Shown here: one piece after another, positions 1 to 12,730 of the stretch
Layout of the letters: every line of letters begins with the position of its first letter
Position numbering within the stretch: the first letter of the stretch is position 1
NCBI GenBank assembly: GCA_026413225.1
Contig: CM048591.1
Span: 44,807,303 to 44,871,302, forward strand
Reading direction: 5' to 3'
From: Otis tarda
Taxonomy: Eukaryota; Chordata; Aves; Otidiformes; Otididae
Length of the DNA stretch: 64,000 nucleotides
Translations under genes and position numbers: made by a program
The notes under the pieces: generated by a model
Database searches by the model: none
What the model was told of the DNA's origin: nothing
The model's input: the letters and a program-made list of their open reading frames with translations, nothing else

Positions 1-1540
1 TATCAATTATTATTATAACATATCTTTTATGTAAAGTTCACGAGATTTTAAACATTTTTCACTATTTGCAGTATATTACACAGAAGGGGACACTAAGGCA
101 TATAGCTAAAGAAAAAGACATCCTGAAATTATAATGCATCCCAGATTATAATACTCCTTCTCATGAAGAAAACCTCAATGTATCAACTGATCATTTGAAG
201 CACTTTCAACTATAATTTCAAAACTTACTTGAAAATTTCATTAACAATTCTGAAAATGGCAGGATGGCTTGCTGCTTGTGGCTGTTGATAAACAAATGAA
301 AGAAAATTACTCATTAATAAGAAACAACTCGAAGAACCACCACTGTGTAATTTACGGCTTAACTCACAGATGCTATTACACTGCAATTATTAAACTGCAA
401 ATCTCAGATCAACTCTTACCAAACTCTCAGATTTTATCAGGATTAGGCTTTTCAAAATAACTACGTCAAAGTCATGGAAGCAGATCCATAGCGATACTGA
501 GCAGGTTAAACAGCTCATAAATGCAGACACCTGGGATCCCAAACTGTTTATGACAACGATCACTAGAAATACTAAAGGTGGCAGACAGAAAGAACAGGTT
601 GTTGCATGCAACTGCTGCAGGCAAGAGACAGGGAGCAGATATACAAAAAGCTTTTTTCTTCTCTTCAGACAATCCCTTTTGGATGTGCTTTGAGATCCTT
701 GCTACATCTTCAAAATTGAATTCCAGAAATTAGATTTATTTTATCACTTTTGTCTTTCATAATACCACACACATTTTGGTCCATGGCATTTTTTCACAGT
801 ATTACCTTTGTCTGTGAATTTCAGAGTCACTCGTACTTGCTATATATCACAGTGCATCAAAACGTATTTTTTTAAAAACTAGTGAAGCTTTTTATCATGC
901 TACCACGCAAAAGATTGCTTTAAGAAAGTTGTTATATTAAATGCACACTAGTAAACACACTACTTTCCATTCCCATATTCTTAATTTCTAAGATTTATTA
1001 GGCTTTTACAGAGCACCAAGTATAACCAACTACTTAAACATTCCGCAAAGCATATTTGCCTAAGTTAAAAAAAACCCTCACACTTTGTGTTTCTGAAGTT
1101 AACACCTGAAGATTTGATGAGAATATAGTTTCTGAAGAATCTAGAGTAATGCACGTTTAATACAATGCATTCCATAAACTTTACGATGCACGGAAGGAGT
1201 AGTGTTTATAAATGGCATTTATTATAACAGCTTTAAGTGCCCGATGCACTATTGCAAAGAAAACTTCTATGCATTTGTTTCAAGTTAGGAAGAACAAAGT
1301 GGAATAGAATTTTTTCCTTGTTAATTGTACACAGGCAGAATGAGGACTTTATATGATCCCTTTGTTATAATCTCAGAAAATAAGGAGACAACTTTTAATA
1401 CGAACTGTCTAGAAGAGCTCCTTGTTTCTCACAGTTGTCCTTGTCATACTGGAAATAGGAGGTGGCACCCCATTTTCGTGTTTTACCACACTTTTTTCCT
1501 TTGTCACACGTCTGTGGCTGGGCTGTCCTATTGAACGCCT

Positions 1541-1552
1541 GCCATCTAGTGT
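1541..1552 (+). promoter_or_regulatory. CTCF-core-like 12-mer
   Basis: GCCATCTAGTGT, preceded by CT, fits the reverse-complement CTCF core GCC[AC][CT]CT[AG][CG]TGG at 11 of 12 positions. It lies in intron 8. A weaker match in the opposite sense (CTACTAGAGGGA) lies at 1633-1644. Confidence 0.4.
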
Positions 1553-1721
1553 CCGCGACTATTTACAGCCGGTTGTTGGGACGTGTGAAGAACAGTATGC
1601 AGCTTGTTGCAAGGCTGCTCCCCAAACTTCCACTACTAGAGGGAGGAAAAAAAAAAAAAAAAAAGCTGGCTGGATGAGATAAAGAAGGGACACGTTCATC
1701 TCTCTTTTTTTTTTTTTAAAG

Positions 1722-1778
1722 GAAAACTTAGACTAGACGATCTCCAGAGGTGCCTTCCAACTCCAATCATTCTGCAGT
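1722..1778 (+). repeat. CR1 LINE 3' tail fragment
   Basis: The run GACTAGACGATCTCCAGAGG followed by GCCTTCCAACTCCAATCATTCT matches the terminal part of avian CR1 elements. Only about 55 bases remain and it is clearly diverged, so it is old or heavily 5'-truncated. It directly follows a long T-run. Confidence 0.8.
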
Positions 1779-4700
1779 CCCGTGAAAACACGGAAAGTGA
1801 GACGTTAAGTTTTTCAGTCCTGTGGGCTAAATGGTTGAATTCAGCCATTTCTCCACTATCTTTTCAGACCCTCTACCTACCTTCGCACACATACTTCTGT
1901 GATGACATAGCAACTCACTGTTGCTTAAGACAGGTTGAGTATAAACTAGAAAGGGTTCATCAGCACATTGTCGCACGTATCAAGATCAAATGATAGTTCT
2001 TTTAACAAGAAGAAAATAAATGTGCTGTACGCAATAACGAAAAACTCTCCATTCTTTCCTGCCAGACAGCAGCAATCTACAGTCCTGCCTTCAAAAAACC
2101 ACAGTTAATAGTTCCTAGTACTTAATCTGCACTACTGAAATCAATCTGAATTTTATCACTTGTATTCAAAAGGGAAAACAAAAAAAAAAAAAAAAACCCC
2201 CACTGCTATCTAATTCACAAAATTTTGATCAATGGACTGCATGGAATTACCTTTGCAAGCTCTCAAAGTAAGAATGCTGCCATAGTGCAAAAGTCTCCAA
2301 GGCATTTTGACGACCTGCCTGCTGTGTAGCAGGACTAGAGCAGGCAGCACAATTCTGCTGCGGCCATCAGCAGCTCTGGAGTTTGGGAGAGATCCTCATA
2401 GATTTTTGTGTTGCTGACATTATCCCCTTATTTTTTCAAAATGAAAAGGTGTTTTACATTTTAATAATCTTGTCTGCAACTATGCAATACTTTTCACAGA
2501 AAGCTCAGCAAATCAAACATACTGTCTACCAGGAGCTTGTTCCACCACTTTTAAAACATGTTCAGCACAGACAGCACAACACGCACTAAAGCAAAAAGAA
2601 CCAAACACAGGGAATTTAAGCTGCATGTGTGATATCATGATGACATATTTTAAGAGTGTGTGCCTTTTCATAAAAAAAAATCTCCACACAAAAACATTGG
2701 GATTTTTGAAAGAAATAAAATAGGAAAAATATACTGTAACATAAATAATTATATACACACATTCTATAGAACTACTCTACTATTGTATCTCTATTATCAG
2801 AAAGAAGAATTCTAAACAATTAACTTATAATATAAAGCCAGAACTGAATAAAGATCTAAGAAAAATATGTTTGTATCTACAGGATGCAAGTAAATGGCAC
2901 AAATACTGCCTTTTATCAACCACAAGTAAGAGTAAACATAGGGAAACAAATTGTGCCCAAGATCACACAGCAATAGATTTGAGGTGACAGCACCACAAAC
3001 CCTCAGTTCTCTCGACTTCCAGATGCACATGCAATTAATTGGACACAACACTTCTACAGTTAAACACATCTACCTTTAAGAAACCACCAAATACAGCACA
3101 AACTGCTATATTTCAAATACTGTATTTCAAAATTGTATATTTACCTGTTTTCATGAATTCTGTATGTACCAATTAAAAATAAGAAGTGTCAATTAATTTT
3201 TCTCTTATACCAAGTGCTAAATGTATTTTTATTTTGAATCATACACTTCTTTTGAAAGCACAAACATCTTTTTACAGATGTTTAAAAGGCTCCTGAATTC
3301 ATCAACATTAAGAATAAATTACTGTGCACTATTTCAGAAATTTTACTGTAACAACACAGCTTTTGAAGACAGGCAATCCTGAGGGAACTAACTGCAGCTT
3401 AGCTGGAGTCTATTACAACAAGGAAAAAAGCTTCTTATTTTCCCTCTGTCATTCCTCCTTTCTCCTTCGTTAGTGCCTATTTCATTGACACGGCTTCCAA
3501 TGTAAGGTGAGTGTGGATCCACCCAGACTCAAAACTTGGGGATAAGGCACAGCAAGAGGGAAATGCAAGGGCTTGGGAACCACAGCAGTCTCCAGTTTGG
3601 TACTCTGTCAAGCAATATGAAAGTCACCATATCACCCACTAAAATTGTATTTCCTCTGTAATGCTCTAGTGAAAATAATGGCAGGGGAGACCCAACAGCT
3701 AGAGCTTTAACTGCAGACTGCAACGTAATTTTCATGCTGGGCTGACTTGGGAAAGCTGACAAGGTGGAAGAACAAAACACAGCAATAACAGATGGACTTT
3801 GCAAAGGAGAATCCAACAAATTTTAAGCCCCCTCAACCTAGTGCACTTTTCTTGCAACGTAACTTTTAAAGAAATAAAACTACTTTGGAAAGCTACCTAA
3901 GAACTGAACACAAACTATAATTGACACTGATTCATTCACATCTCTTTTTACATATATGTGCTTTAAAAACCTGTTTGTATACATAGCTATGCATTTCTGG
4001 TAAAGCATAAAATTCTAATATGTGTATTTATTTAAATTTTAATTGTTAATGCGCACATACAGTTAGTTCAGAAAGGAAGACATCCACTTATCCACCAAAT
4101 TCTGTAGAAGCTATAAGACCATTTGTGATGGTCACCTCACTTGTTTTTATTACTTCTGAGTAACTATAGAATTTCCAATATTAATTCCAGTTTAGCCCCA
4201 AAATCACAAACCTAATAGCATACCATATACACCATTGCACTACAATTACTCTTGGAACTGAAATATAACATATCAAGTTTGTTTCATAATAGAAGTAGAG
4301 TGGCTTACAACTATCTGGGTACCATAGATCTCTGTGAGGTTTACATACAGTTTGGTTACTGTATCAAGATATTTGATTTAGATAAATGACTCTGATTATG
4401 CAATTATAAAGAGCTTATTGGAATTTCCTTCTTATCGTATACTATAATCAAATCACTAACATATTTCTGCCTATTTATACTCTGTAGGTTTTCCTCCCAA
4501 TAGAAAAAAATGTATAAATCAAGTTCTGTCTCACGATTCCACTTTTTATTACCATATCCATAAGGAACATAGAGGTCACATCCTACAAATACCATAATCC
4601 AACTGCCAAAATATGCATGCCCATTCAAATCTTTTATTTGAATATTTATCAAATATTCACATGTATTTACTGTCTTTCCAAAACAGTACTCATACTGTTG

Positions 4701-6205
4701 GATTCAAAGTGCTCACTGATCTAAAGTCACACAAGTATCTTTAAAGTACAGTGTACAAGCTGTACAAAATATAATTAAGTATTTTAGAACACAATTTCTG
4801 GATCAAATCTTTTCTTCCATACTGCCTCTCTGAAGCTTCTCATCCTGTTCTTTTTAGTTGGTATTCCATCTCCCATTTATGCACTTTCCCTTTTATCAAT
4901 GCCTATCAATCAGCAAAATCCATCTTCCAACTGCTCTCTTTTTTCTGCTTCCATTCATTCCACTCCTTGTCCACAGGATGTCCTCTCTAAACTAGCATTC
5001 AAAGCTGCTACACTGGTCCTTCCATGCCATAAATGTCTTATTTTGAAAGTACAAAGTCTTTGGAGCAGAGGCAAGTAAGAACAACCTAAGTGTGCTATCA
5101 CAGTAATGATCCATTCTTTTCAGGGATCAGGATGTGAAGACAATGTAAATATGAATATTGTTAATAAACAACAATAATGCAATAATTAAAACAAAAAAAA
5201 TTACTTCTTTTTATATATAACCTAGATATTTTTATTTTTTCCTCAGCCATGTATGGAACTATATACTGTAATCAATTCACAGTGTATCTGATGCAGAAAA
5301 ATTGGGCACAGGCCTTGTACACAGCCTTGTCTTCTGGAATACTCAAATCCCCAGATGACATATGAAGTGCTGTTGATGTGAAGCATTTACAAGATTTGCA
5401 AGTATTAGAATGGATCCCTAAAGCAGAAATTTGCAGATTCCATGAAAAAGGAAGAGTATTTAAAGGCATTACTCTTTTTCTATCTAAAATACGTACTCTG
5501 TAAGCAGTTTCATAGGCTGAAAATAAGATACCTTGTGCCATTTTTCAGCTCTACCCATTTTATGAAATAAATAATTTAAGTGCATAGCACACATGTTATT
5601 TCACACTGTAATTAACAATTAAATTTACATTTAGTGTTGCAAACTAGCCCATTATTTTGGAAAACATACTGTGTCACTTTTTCTCATAGGAAAGATTTCT
5701 GGCATGCTGCATAACACAGCATTTGAAAACAAACTTTAATTACAGTTTAGCAAATATTTTGTATTAAGAATTTTGTTCAAGTTTGCAAACAAAATTGAGT
5801 AACTAACCAGTCCATAATAGAATAATCTACAAGAGATTTCAGCTGTTTAAACTGCTTAACTCCCAAGCACACAGAGACTGAAGTAAAAAGCAGATTCAAA
5901 TCCTCCTTGGCAAAGTTTGTAATTTTTTAAGACAGAGGCAGGTGCTCAGCACCCCCATCAGCCAGATTCTTGTTACTTCATTCATTCTTCACCACTGGAT
6001 GAAATATTTTTTTCTCTTCTACCAATTCTGTGTAAAAACTAAAAATTTAGTGACATTTTTAAGACTCTAGATTTAGCTTTGCATTAGCAAGTTATATGCC
6101 ACATGATAGGCACCTCTGTCAAATATGGTGATGTACTGGAAAACTCTCTATCACTTCTGAAGCATAAAAGAGTAGTATTAAATGTACTATACCAGTTGCA
6201 CATAC

Positions 6206-6362
6206 CAGTAAGGAGTCTTTTATGACACAAGCCACTTCTTCCAATGAATTAAACTGAATGGAAACCAGCTGGTCTAAAAGATGCAACGTAGCTTTTTCAA
6301 GGCTTGGTAAGTGACGAAGCCAGAGGCTGAAGACAGCTGATTCAGAGAGCAAGATCTTCTTC
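6206..6362 (-). CDS. FANCC: FANCC exon 8: codons 233-284
   Basis: The 157-base exon encodes (K)[20 protein letters not shown] then [20 protein letters not shown] and [12 protein letters not shown]. Human has [20 protein letters not shown] then [20 protein letters not shown] and RRIECFIKDSSL. The [15 protein letters not shown] stretch is nearly identical. The acceptor is CTAAACCAG and the donor is ACTG|GTATGT. It ends in phase 0, as the human exon does. It is the last FANCC exon I can find in the window; the following small exon (human PQAACHPAIFR...) was looked for to the left and not seen. Confidence 0.96.
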
Positions 6363-8273
6363 CTGGTTTAGAGAGAAAAATACTGTTTTCCCTGAGAAAC
6401 TGGAAGGGAGACAAAAATGTACTTTTTTTCTTTTTTTAAAGCACATTGGGGAAAAAGAAGACACAAAGATCAACCTGCAGCAAGAGAGAGAGATTATTAA
6501 ATTTTGTCACAGTCCTCTTTGTTGTTGTCTTTGTAGTAGCATGGTAGATATTATAGATATTATGCTAGGAAAAGAAATCTAATAAGCTTCAATAGAGGTG
6601 TTCCAACTCTGAGATTTTAAAACCATATAGGAAGTAAACTGTAGTCATTATCCTTCTGTGACTGAACTTAGAGATGCTCCCATTGGGACAATTCTGAATT
6701 CTGTGGAGCACTGCAAGCCTCAGTATCTCATAACCCTGTTTCCTGGAGCAGGCTTCACCCATGTTCAGAAGGAAAAGAAGTGTTCAGAATACAATGACAG
6801 AGTTAGGGAACACAGAATTCAATTGTTAAAGTGGGGAAAAACTATAAAATAAAAGCACATTCACTTTAAGATCACATGAGCTTCAGTGAGAGGCCAGGAG
6901 TATACCATGCAAAGCACACGTAAGCCTACATCTGCTCTCAGGGAAACCACACACTTTTGTCAAGGGGCCTGCCAAAGCCACTTAGTCAAGAGGCATATGA
7001 ACTGAATTATTTTTGTTTACTGTGATAAGTAGCTCAAAAGTTAAGCAAAGGGAAGTTTACTTCAGTCAGAAGAATCTTTTATGACCATCTAAAGGATTCA
7101 GACTCACATTATAAAGTGGCAAAAGTAAGTCACGATGGACTGCCCATTGGCTCACTGACATCAGTACAGACCATCCATGCTGTTACCGCTTGTGGAACAC
7201 GTCCAGTCTGAAGCCATGAAAGATCGACAAGGGAAAGATAGCTCTCTCCTTTTGGGACATATCTTTCACTACAGACCTTCACATTCCTTTTTCACTTGTT
7301 TTCCTCAGCTTCTAGTAACATGTGTACAAATTAGTAAATGTGCTGTTCTATTAATTACTTTTTTTTTGCTGGAGCCCTCAATAGAACAATATAACAATCT
7401 TCATTGGAACATCTCAGAAATTACAATGTTGAGTATAGAGGAACTAAATACAACTTTTATTAAAAAGGAGACAAATGGATAATTGAGGTAAAGTGTTCAC
7501 AAAGGACCTCTTCTAGCATTAAAAAAAAAAGATATATTGTTTATAGCACAGCCCCTCAGCTACAACTTCAATAAAGCAACTTTCAACCAAAAGTAGGCTG
7601 TGCTTTCTCTGACATCTTTCCTTTCCTGGCGTAGCTAATCTTGCTGCTGTTCAGCTTTGCTCAGCTAGTTTCTATCCACAGACTGACTTTATCAAAACAG
7701 TGATTTTAGTGCTAAACAGTGGTTTTAGCTGCAAAACAAGCAAAGTTATATTTCACAAATTGCTCCTATCTGACTCATTAAAAATAATCTGCTGAAAACC
7801 AGGAGAATTTTAAATCTTGAGAACCAATTTCACCAAAAAAAAAAAAAAAAGAGAAATATAGAACCACTCAAACATAAGGATCTGTCTTCTGCACATAAAG
7901 ATGGCTCTCAAAATGTCGTTAGGAATGTTGACACACTAACATGAAAGATAAATAACATTTCTATGAAAAGTGATCATACCTTTCACAAAATTCCTAAAAT
8001 CTATTGAAGACTTTAACCTCCATTTTAGAGAAAAGATAGGACGAAGTTCCAGTAAATACTTAAAGCTGTTATGTCACAATTTGTACATCAGGAATTTAAA
8101 ATTCTGCTTTGGCCTACAACCTGAGCTGTGCTATTCAGCTGCAAGGGAAATATTTTACCAGAATGCAGAAGACGTACAGTGCAATCAGCATATAAACCCA
8201 GATAAAAGACATTTAATAGAATTAATGATCTTTATGAAAATAACATAAAAATCATATAGACCATGCTACTTAC
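6363..8273 (-). other. FANCC: FANCC intron 7
   Basis: A 1,911-base GT-AG intron with a 16-base poly(A) run near 7836. No element or other gene was recognised. Confidence 0.93.
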
Positions 8274-8438
8274 TTTAAAAAGGCCTCATTCACAGCCTCT
8301 AGAAACTCTGAACTGAGAATTTCTTTTGATGCACCTCCGTGGTAAAGAAGGAGAGTTTCCACCAGTGGCATTAGATCAGGCAAAGTAACGAGAGGGAGAC
8401 AGAAAAGGGAGACAGCATTCACACGAGTGGCTGAAACT
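8274..8438 (-). CDS. FANCC: FANCC exon 7: codons 177-232
   Basis: The 165-base exon encodes (R)VSATRVNAVSLFCLPLVTLP then DLMPLVETLLLYHGGASKEI and LSSEFLEAVNEAFLK. Human has RVASLSRVCVPLITL then [21 protein letters not shown] and LQPEFFEAVNEAILLK. The PLVE-LL-HG, EIL-EF and EAVNEA blocks are shared. The acceptor is a T-rich tract with CCCTTAG; the donor is TTAAA|GTAAGT. Length and phase equal the human exon. The segment belongs to the helical-repeat body of the protein. Confidence 0.96.
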
Positions 8439-10155
8439 CTAAGGGAAAAAAAAATACAATTCAAAACTTTCACTTCTAAAATTAGAAGGTAAAAGAAGAC
8501 TAAATTAATTACAGAAGGTTAAATGTAAGAGATGCGTACCTAACTATTTATTGGAATGACTGTTAACGTGTTGTTACATATTCCCTGAAGAATCTTAAAG
8601 GAGAAGTCAGATAAAATTTGGTATTTTAGTGCTCAAGGCAAACCATGTTATCAATCCAGTTCCAAAGTGCAGCCAGTTGTGTTCGCTCAGTACTCACACC
8701 CTTCCTAGCAGGAAATGCTTTGTCAGCAGGGTCAGTGAAGCACAGGTAAGGAAGACTATGGCTTCACAGCTCCCGTGTAAGTTGGCTAGACCCTCACGAG
8801 GGACCACCACAGCAGGCTTTTAAGGCCTCCTGTTACTTCCTTGACTCTCTCCTCTCAACAGAGATAACTTCTATGAACGAAATAATACAAATACTGTTCT
8901 CTTCAGGTCCTCAGTCAAAAAATTTTTGTCTTACAGATCTACAGTTGGAGGAATATGTAACACTTTTGTCTTAATATACAAACCACTCACTTGACCTGCT
9001 TGCTAGAACTACATGCTTGGAAATTATTAAAGACGGTGGAATCTGGAACATAAACAAAACATGGAGCCTTTGGAATATAAACAAAAAGGAAAATGCCACA
9101 CAATTTAAGAGTTAACATTTGCAAAAGGAAATCACAGCTTTCCCAGAGCATATATAGTTTCTAGCACATGAAACTGCAGATTTTTCTAGATGCAGTTTTG
9201 ACAGGAAGACATTTGTGAAGACCAAGAACTCCAAAATACCAATTTCTAGCAAATTAAAAAGTGTTAGATTGTTTGTAAAAGGCTTCCTTGAGTTGCTGCA
9301 AGTTTCTCCTGATTGCACTATTCACGAAAAGGGGTGCACTCCTTGCAAAAATGGCTATGGTGTGTTAAATAGGTCATAAAACTAATTTCATCACATCAGG
9401 AAGTTTGACTGAAGACCAACAGAATATGCACAGGAGCATTAGGCAAATGTATTCTCTTCTTCATGGTCATAGATTTTGGCTTACTTACCCAAATTTATGT
9501 AGTATGGATCAAGAAGGTGCTTATTCTCACTGACTACACCTAGACATGTAGAAACACCCCACACAATGTTGAAATGTGATTATGAGCACATTCTGATAAT
9601 CTGGATTGGAGATCTGGCCAGAAAACATCACAAGTTCCTTCCCACCCACTTTCTCTGACTTTCATCCTTCAGGCCAAGGAAGCACTTAAAGTGTGGAAAT
9701 AGAATGTGCTTGGGTACATTTAAAATAGTTGTATATGAAACATGCAGTATTGCCACAGTACTCTTTTGGTGCTAGATCAAGGAACTAATGTAAGGAAAAT
9801 TAGAGGTTTTTTAAATAAGCATGGACAAATGTTATCATTAATAACAAGTGCAAAGTAACTACTATTCTGTCATATTAAACACTCACACAAACAAGGAAAA
9901 AGTTCCTTTGGAAAGCTTGCAGGGGGGTTGGACTAGATGATCTTTGAAGGTCTCTTCCAACCCAAACCATTCTATCACTCTCAGGTTAAGTATAAACTCT
10001 TACGTGAAGCACAACTTGAAAGCATGTCCACCTCTGAAATTATGTACACATATATTCAAAACTTTCCACCTGAAGCCCAAGTTGCCCAATACTATAAAAA
10101 GGTCCTCACAAAACTGAACTAAAACATATCAAAATTGATGTTTGGTAACACCTAC
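8439..10155 (-). other. FANCC: FANCC intron 6
   Basis: A 1,717-base GT-AG intron. It contains one short CR1 3' end (9918-9978). Nothing else was recognised. Confidence 0.93.
9918..9978 (+). repeat. CR1 LINE 3' tail fragment
   Basis: It contains GGTTGGACTAGATGATCTTT and TCTTCCAACCCAAACCATTC, the classic CR1 3' end. It is strongly 5'-truncated, which is usual for CR1 insertions, and the tail octamers have decayed. Confidence 0.9.
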
Positions 10156-10220
10156 CTCCCCTGAAGGTTAAGTCCATTGAACTGACTTCCTCTGAGTTCC
10201 GTTACTAATGAAAAGACCAT
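10156..10220 (-). CDS. FANCC: FANCC exon 6: codons 156-177
   Basis: The 65-base exon reads MVFSLVTELRGSQFNGLNLQ then G plus two bases of an arginine codon. Human is [20 protein letters not shown] then R, with the same length. Acceptor TTTAACAG and donor GGAG|GTAGGT flank it. The internal ATG at the exon start is methionine 156, not a translation start. Confidence 0.95.
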
Positions 10221-11016
10221 CTGTTAAATAAAATATATTTTTTAAATTAAATAAATTATATGTACTGCAAATAAGCAGAGACTAGTTGCATGGTTTTATG
10301 TGTGACTGACATACTGTGGAGGTGAATAACTTTCTCTGTTCACTCAGTATGATTTTTTAATTTTTTAATTATTGGTGCCAAATTAAAGCTGTCCAGATCA
10401 TTGAATAAACTATGCTGTAAAACTTTTTTGGAACACACATTATATACCTTCCACATATGAAAATAATAAGTGATTTATTTTAGCTCTGCTTCCCTACAAG
10501 TTGAGGTAAAACTTTCAGAAGAGCACTACTAATAATTTTTATATGCTTTATCTAATTTAAGTCCACACATTATAAAATATTATTCCCATTATTTTTATAT
10601 ATTAAACGTAAAAGACACTTTTCCTAAGATTTAGGGCTCATCTACCACTTTATGCAGCGCATACATTTAAAGAAAACATTCCAAAGGTTACCGTCTAATA
10701 CACAGAATAATATATATAATTCAAACTTCAGAGGGAAAAAATGTATGATAGGGCAGACAGTTGTTTGTTATACCCCAACAGCAAAAGGAATTTTGTTTTT
10801 ATGAACATCTATTACAGTACAATCTAATAAAAAAATTTCTCTTTTGTCCAGAGATCTCCCACTTCATTTTTTCCCTTAAAAGGCTGTAAAGTAACTGAGG
10901 TAAGAAAAGATAAACAAAGTTCAGTTCATGTTCCTTATAACAATGACAACTCCATGTATGTGCTTATAAATTGGTGATTTATTATTAACAAAATCTCAAT
11001 TGCACAAAATACTTAC
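10221..11016 (-). other. FANCC: FANCC intron 5
   Basis: A 796-base GT-AG intron, AT-rich, with no recognised element. Confidence 0.93.
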
Positions 11017-11136
11017 ATTTTTAACTAAGTGACAATAATAATCTGCTGACGTGTAGCCAAGAGTTGATATGAATGTACTGGTTTCAGCTTCATTACTTTC
11101 CCACTTAGAAGAAGAAAGGAGATGGCATAGCAAACT
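11017..11136 (-). CDS. FANCC: FANCC exon 5: codons 116-155, 9 bases longer than human
   Basis: The exon encodes SLLCHLLSSSKWESNEAETS then TFISTLGYTSADYYCHLVKN. Human is GVLSHILSALRFDKEVAL then FTQGLGYAPIDYYPGLLKN, so L-S/C-H-x-L at the start and LGYxxxDYYxxLxKN at the end are conserved. The middle is three residues longer here, around SNEAETST. The acceptor is TTTCTCACAG and the donor is AAAAT|GTAAGT. The exon begins and ends in phase 0, as in human. The 9-base gain keeps the frame and is probably a surface-loop difference; whether it is general to birds cannot be judged from one sequence. Confidence 0.95.
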
Positions 11137-12718
11137 CTGTGAGAAATCAACAGAAGGGCAATAAAAAAAAAGTATTAGGCTACAACATGCTGTGTAAAAA
11201 TAACTGACTGCTACTGAACTATATCTGGGTAAGATCTTTTGACTGATTGTGGCCATTTTACACCATATCATTGACACAGAAGAGCAGGCATCAATCATGA
11301 GGAAAACGCTGCAGCTCCTACAATCAAATGTGGGTTCACCCATCACATGATTTCAGGAGCCCTGCAATAGCAACAGAGGTCATCTGTGTCAAAACCAGTC
11401 AGACTTTAGCTAGGTTTCAGTTCTCTGGGGGCCATTTCAGTCTGATATTATCTGGACAGCAGTAGTCACATTGCTACATAGCAATAAACTCACCTGTAGT
11501 CTTGATCAGTACCATGATCAAGACGAGAAAGCACAAAGTTAACATCTGCTTTCCCATGTCACTCCTTCAAGAGGTGTCAGTAATTTTGATGGGTTTCAGG
11601 GTCTGGCCCCATAATTTAATTTCCCTGATTTCCTCTTTATCTTGAAAAGATAATGATAAAATTTTAGATTGACATTTATTTCTCTACCAATTTCACTATG
11701 GAATGCTTTAAGTTACATGTAATAAAATCTTTTTAATACATCATATAAAAATCAGAACAGTCCTTTGATGACAGATCCAGACCAAAGTCAGATTAACACA
11801 TTTGATACACTGGTTCTGCAGCTGCATCCAGAGGACTCCAAACTCAGCACTCTGGTTTCACGCTTCCGCAGTTCTTCAGCGCTATGCAACAGCTCTGCTG
11901 TCATTGGTACAGACCTTACACCCCAGCACCTTCCCAGCTGAGCTCATTTATGAAAACTGTTGCATGAAATCTTGAGCAGGTTTTTGCATCCTGCTGTCAG
12001 AATCGAGCCAAGGTAGTTTTACGTTGCTTATCAAATAATCTGCTCTAAATTTTTTATAGTTTTCTTCCTGTCCTCTGTTGCTACATGCTGATATAACACG
12101 AGCTACATTCCCTTTCCAGAAGTTCATTACAGGGCTTTAATATCATTGACACTTAAACTATAAATAAAATTATACTTTGTGTGGCAATAAGTATAAAAAT
12201 CCTTTGTAACAAGAGGGTCAGGACTAGCAAACACTTCATTTTAAAAATATATAATTACAATAAAGTTCAGACGAGAGCTCTGTGACTTCCATGGTCACTT
12301 TCACTCTATGAACTATTTTCAAAAGAAGTATCTGATGAAAGATTCAAGACTAAAAAAAAATAAATCAGTTAGCTCATTTTCTGCTTTCACAAATCCAAAT
12401 AAAATATTTATACATGCTTTTGTTGAACATCCCTAAGCAACTACTTCAGAAGTCCTGGAATTAGATGTATTCCGTGTATCCCATGTTTGATTCATGTGAC
12501 AGAGAAGACACAATCAGCAGAAGCACACCAGAGGTCAAAGAAAATTTATTACTATCAAAATAAGTAACAAGCATTTGGTGAAATCTTATTAATTGTACTT
12601 TTGTTCAGGATTATCCTACTACCTTGCAGACCTACATTAAATGCATAAATATCCTTTTCTTTCATTGTAAACCTTTTTTCCCTACATATCGCTCCACAGG
12701 AGAACCTGCTGGTTTACC

Positions 12719-12730
12719 GCCATCTAGTGA
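12719..12730 (+). promoter_or_regulatory. CTCF-core-like 12-mer
   Basis: GCCATCTAGTGA fits the reverse-complement CTCF core at 11 of 12 positions and has CC before GCC in part (ACCGCC). It lies in intron 4, about 1.6 kb from exon 5. Confidence 0.4.

Larger units (their letters stand above)
1..6205 (-). other. FANCC: FANCC intron 8 (part)
   Basis: Sequence downstream of the exon 8 donor, running out of the window. It holds a short CR1 tail (1722-1778), a CTCF-core-like 12-mer at 1541, and long A or T homopolymers near 1646 and 2179. No minus-strand block resembling the next FANCC exon was seen by eye; that exon is only about 53 bases in human and could be missed if diverged. Confidence 0.8.

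Noticed and set aside
1640-1665. Poly(A) runs near 1646, 2179 and 7836 as processed-pseudogene tails
   Set aside because: No recognisable messenger-like sequence or target-site duplication precedes them.
3500-3515. Plus-strand donor-like AAG|GTGAGT suggesting an antisense transcript
   Set aside because: An isolated donor match without a paired acceptor or exon is expected by chance.
4800-4860. Possible next FANCC exon (a VVDEMFR-like region)
   Set aside because: The minus strand gives QDEKLQRG, which does not match, and there is no polypyrimidine acceptor. The exon is taken to lie beyond position 1.
6595-6640. Possible CR1 tail (GAGGTGTTCCAACTCTGAGA)
   Set aside because: The resemblance covers about 20 bases only, without the GGACTAGATGA block or tail octamers.
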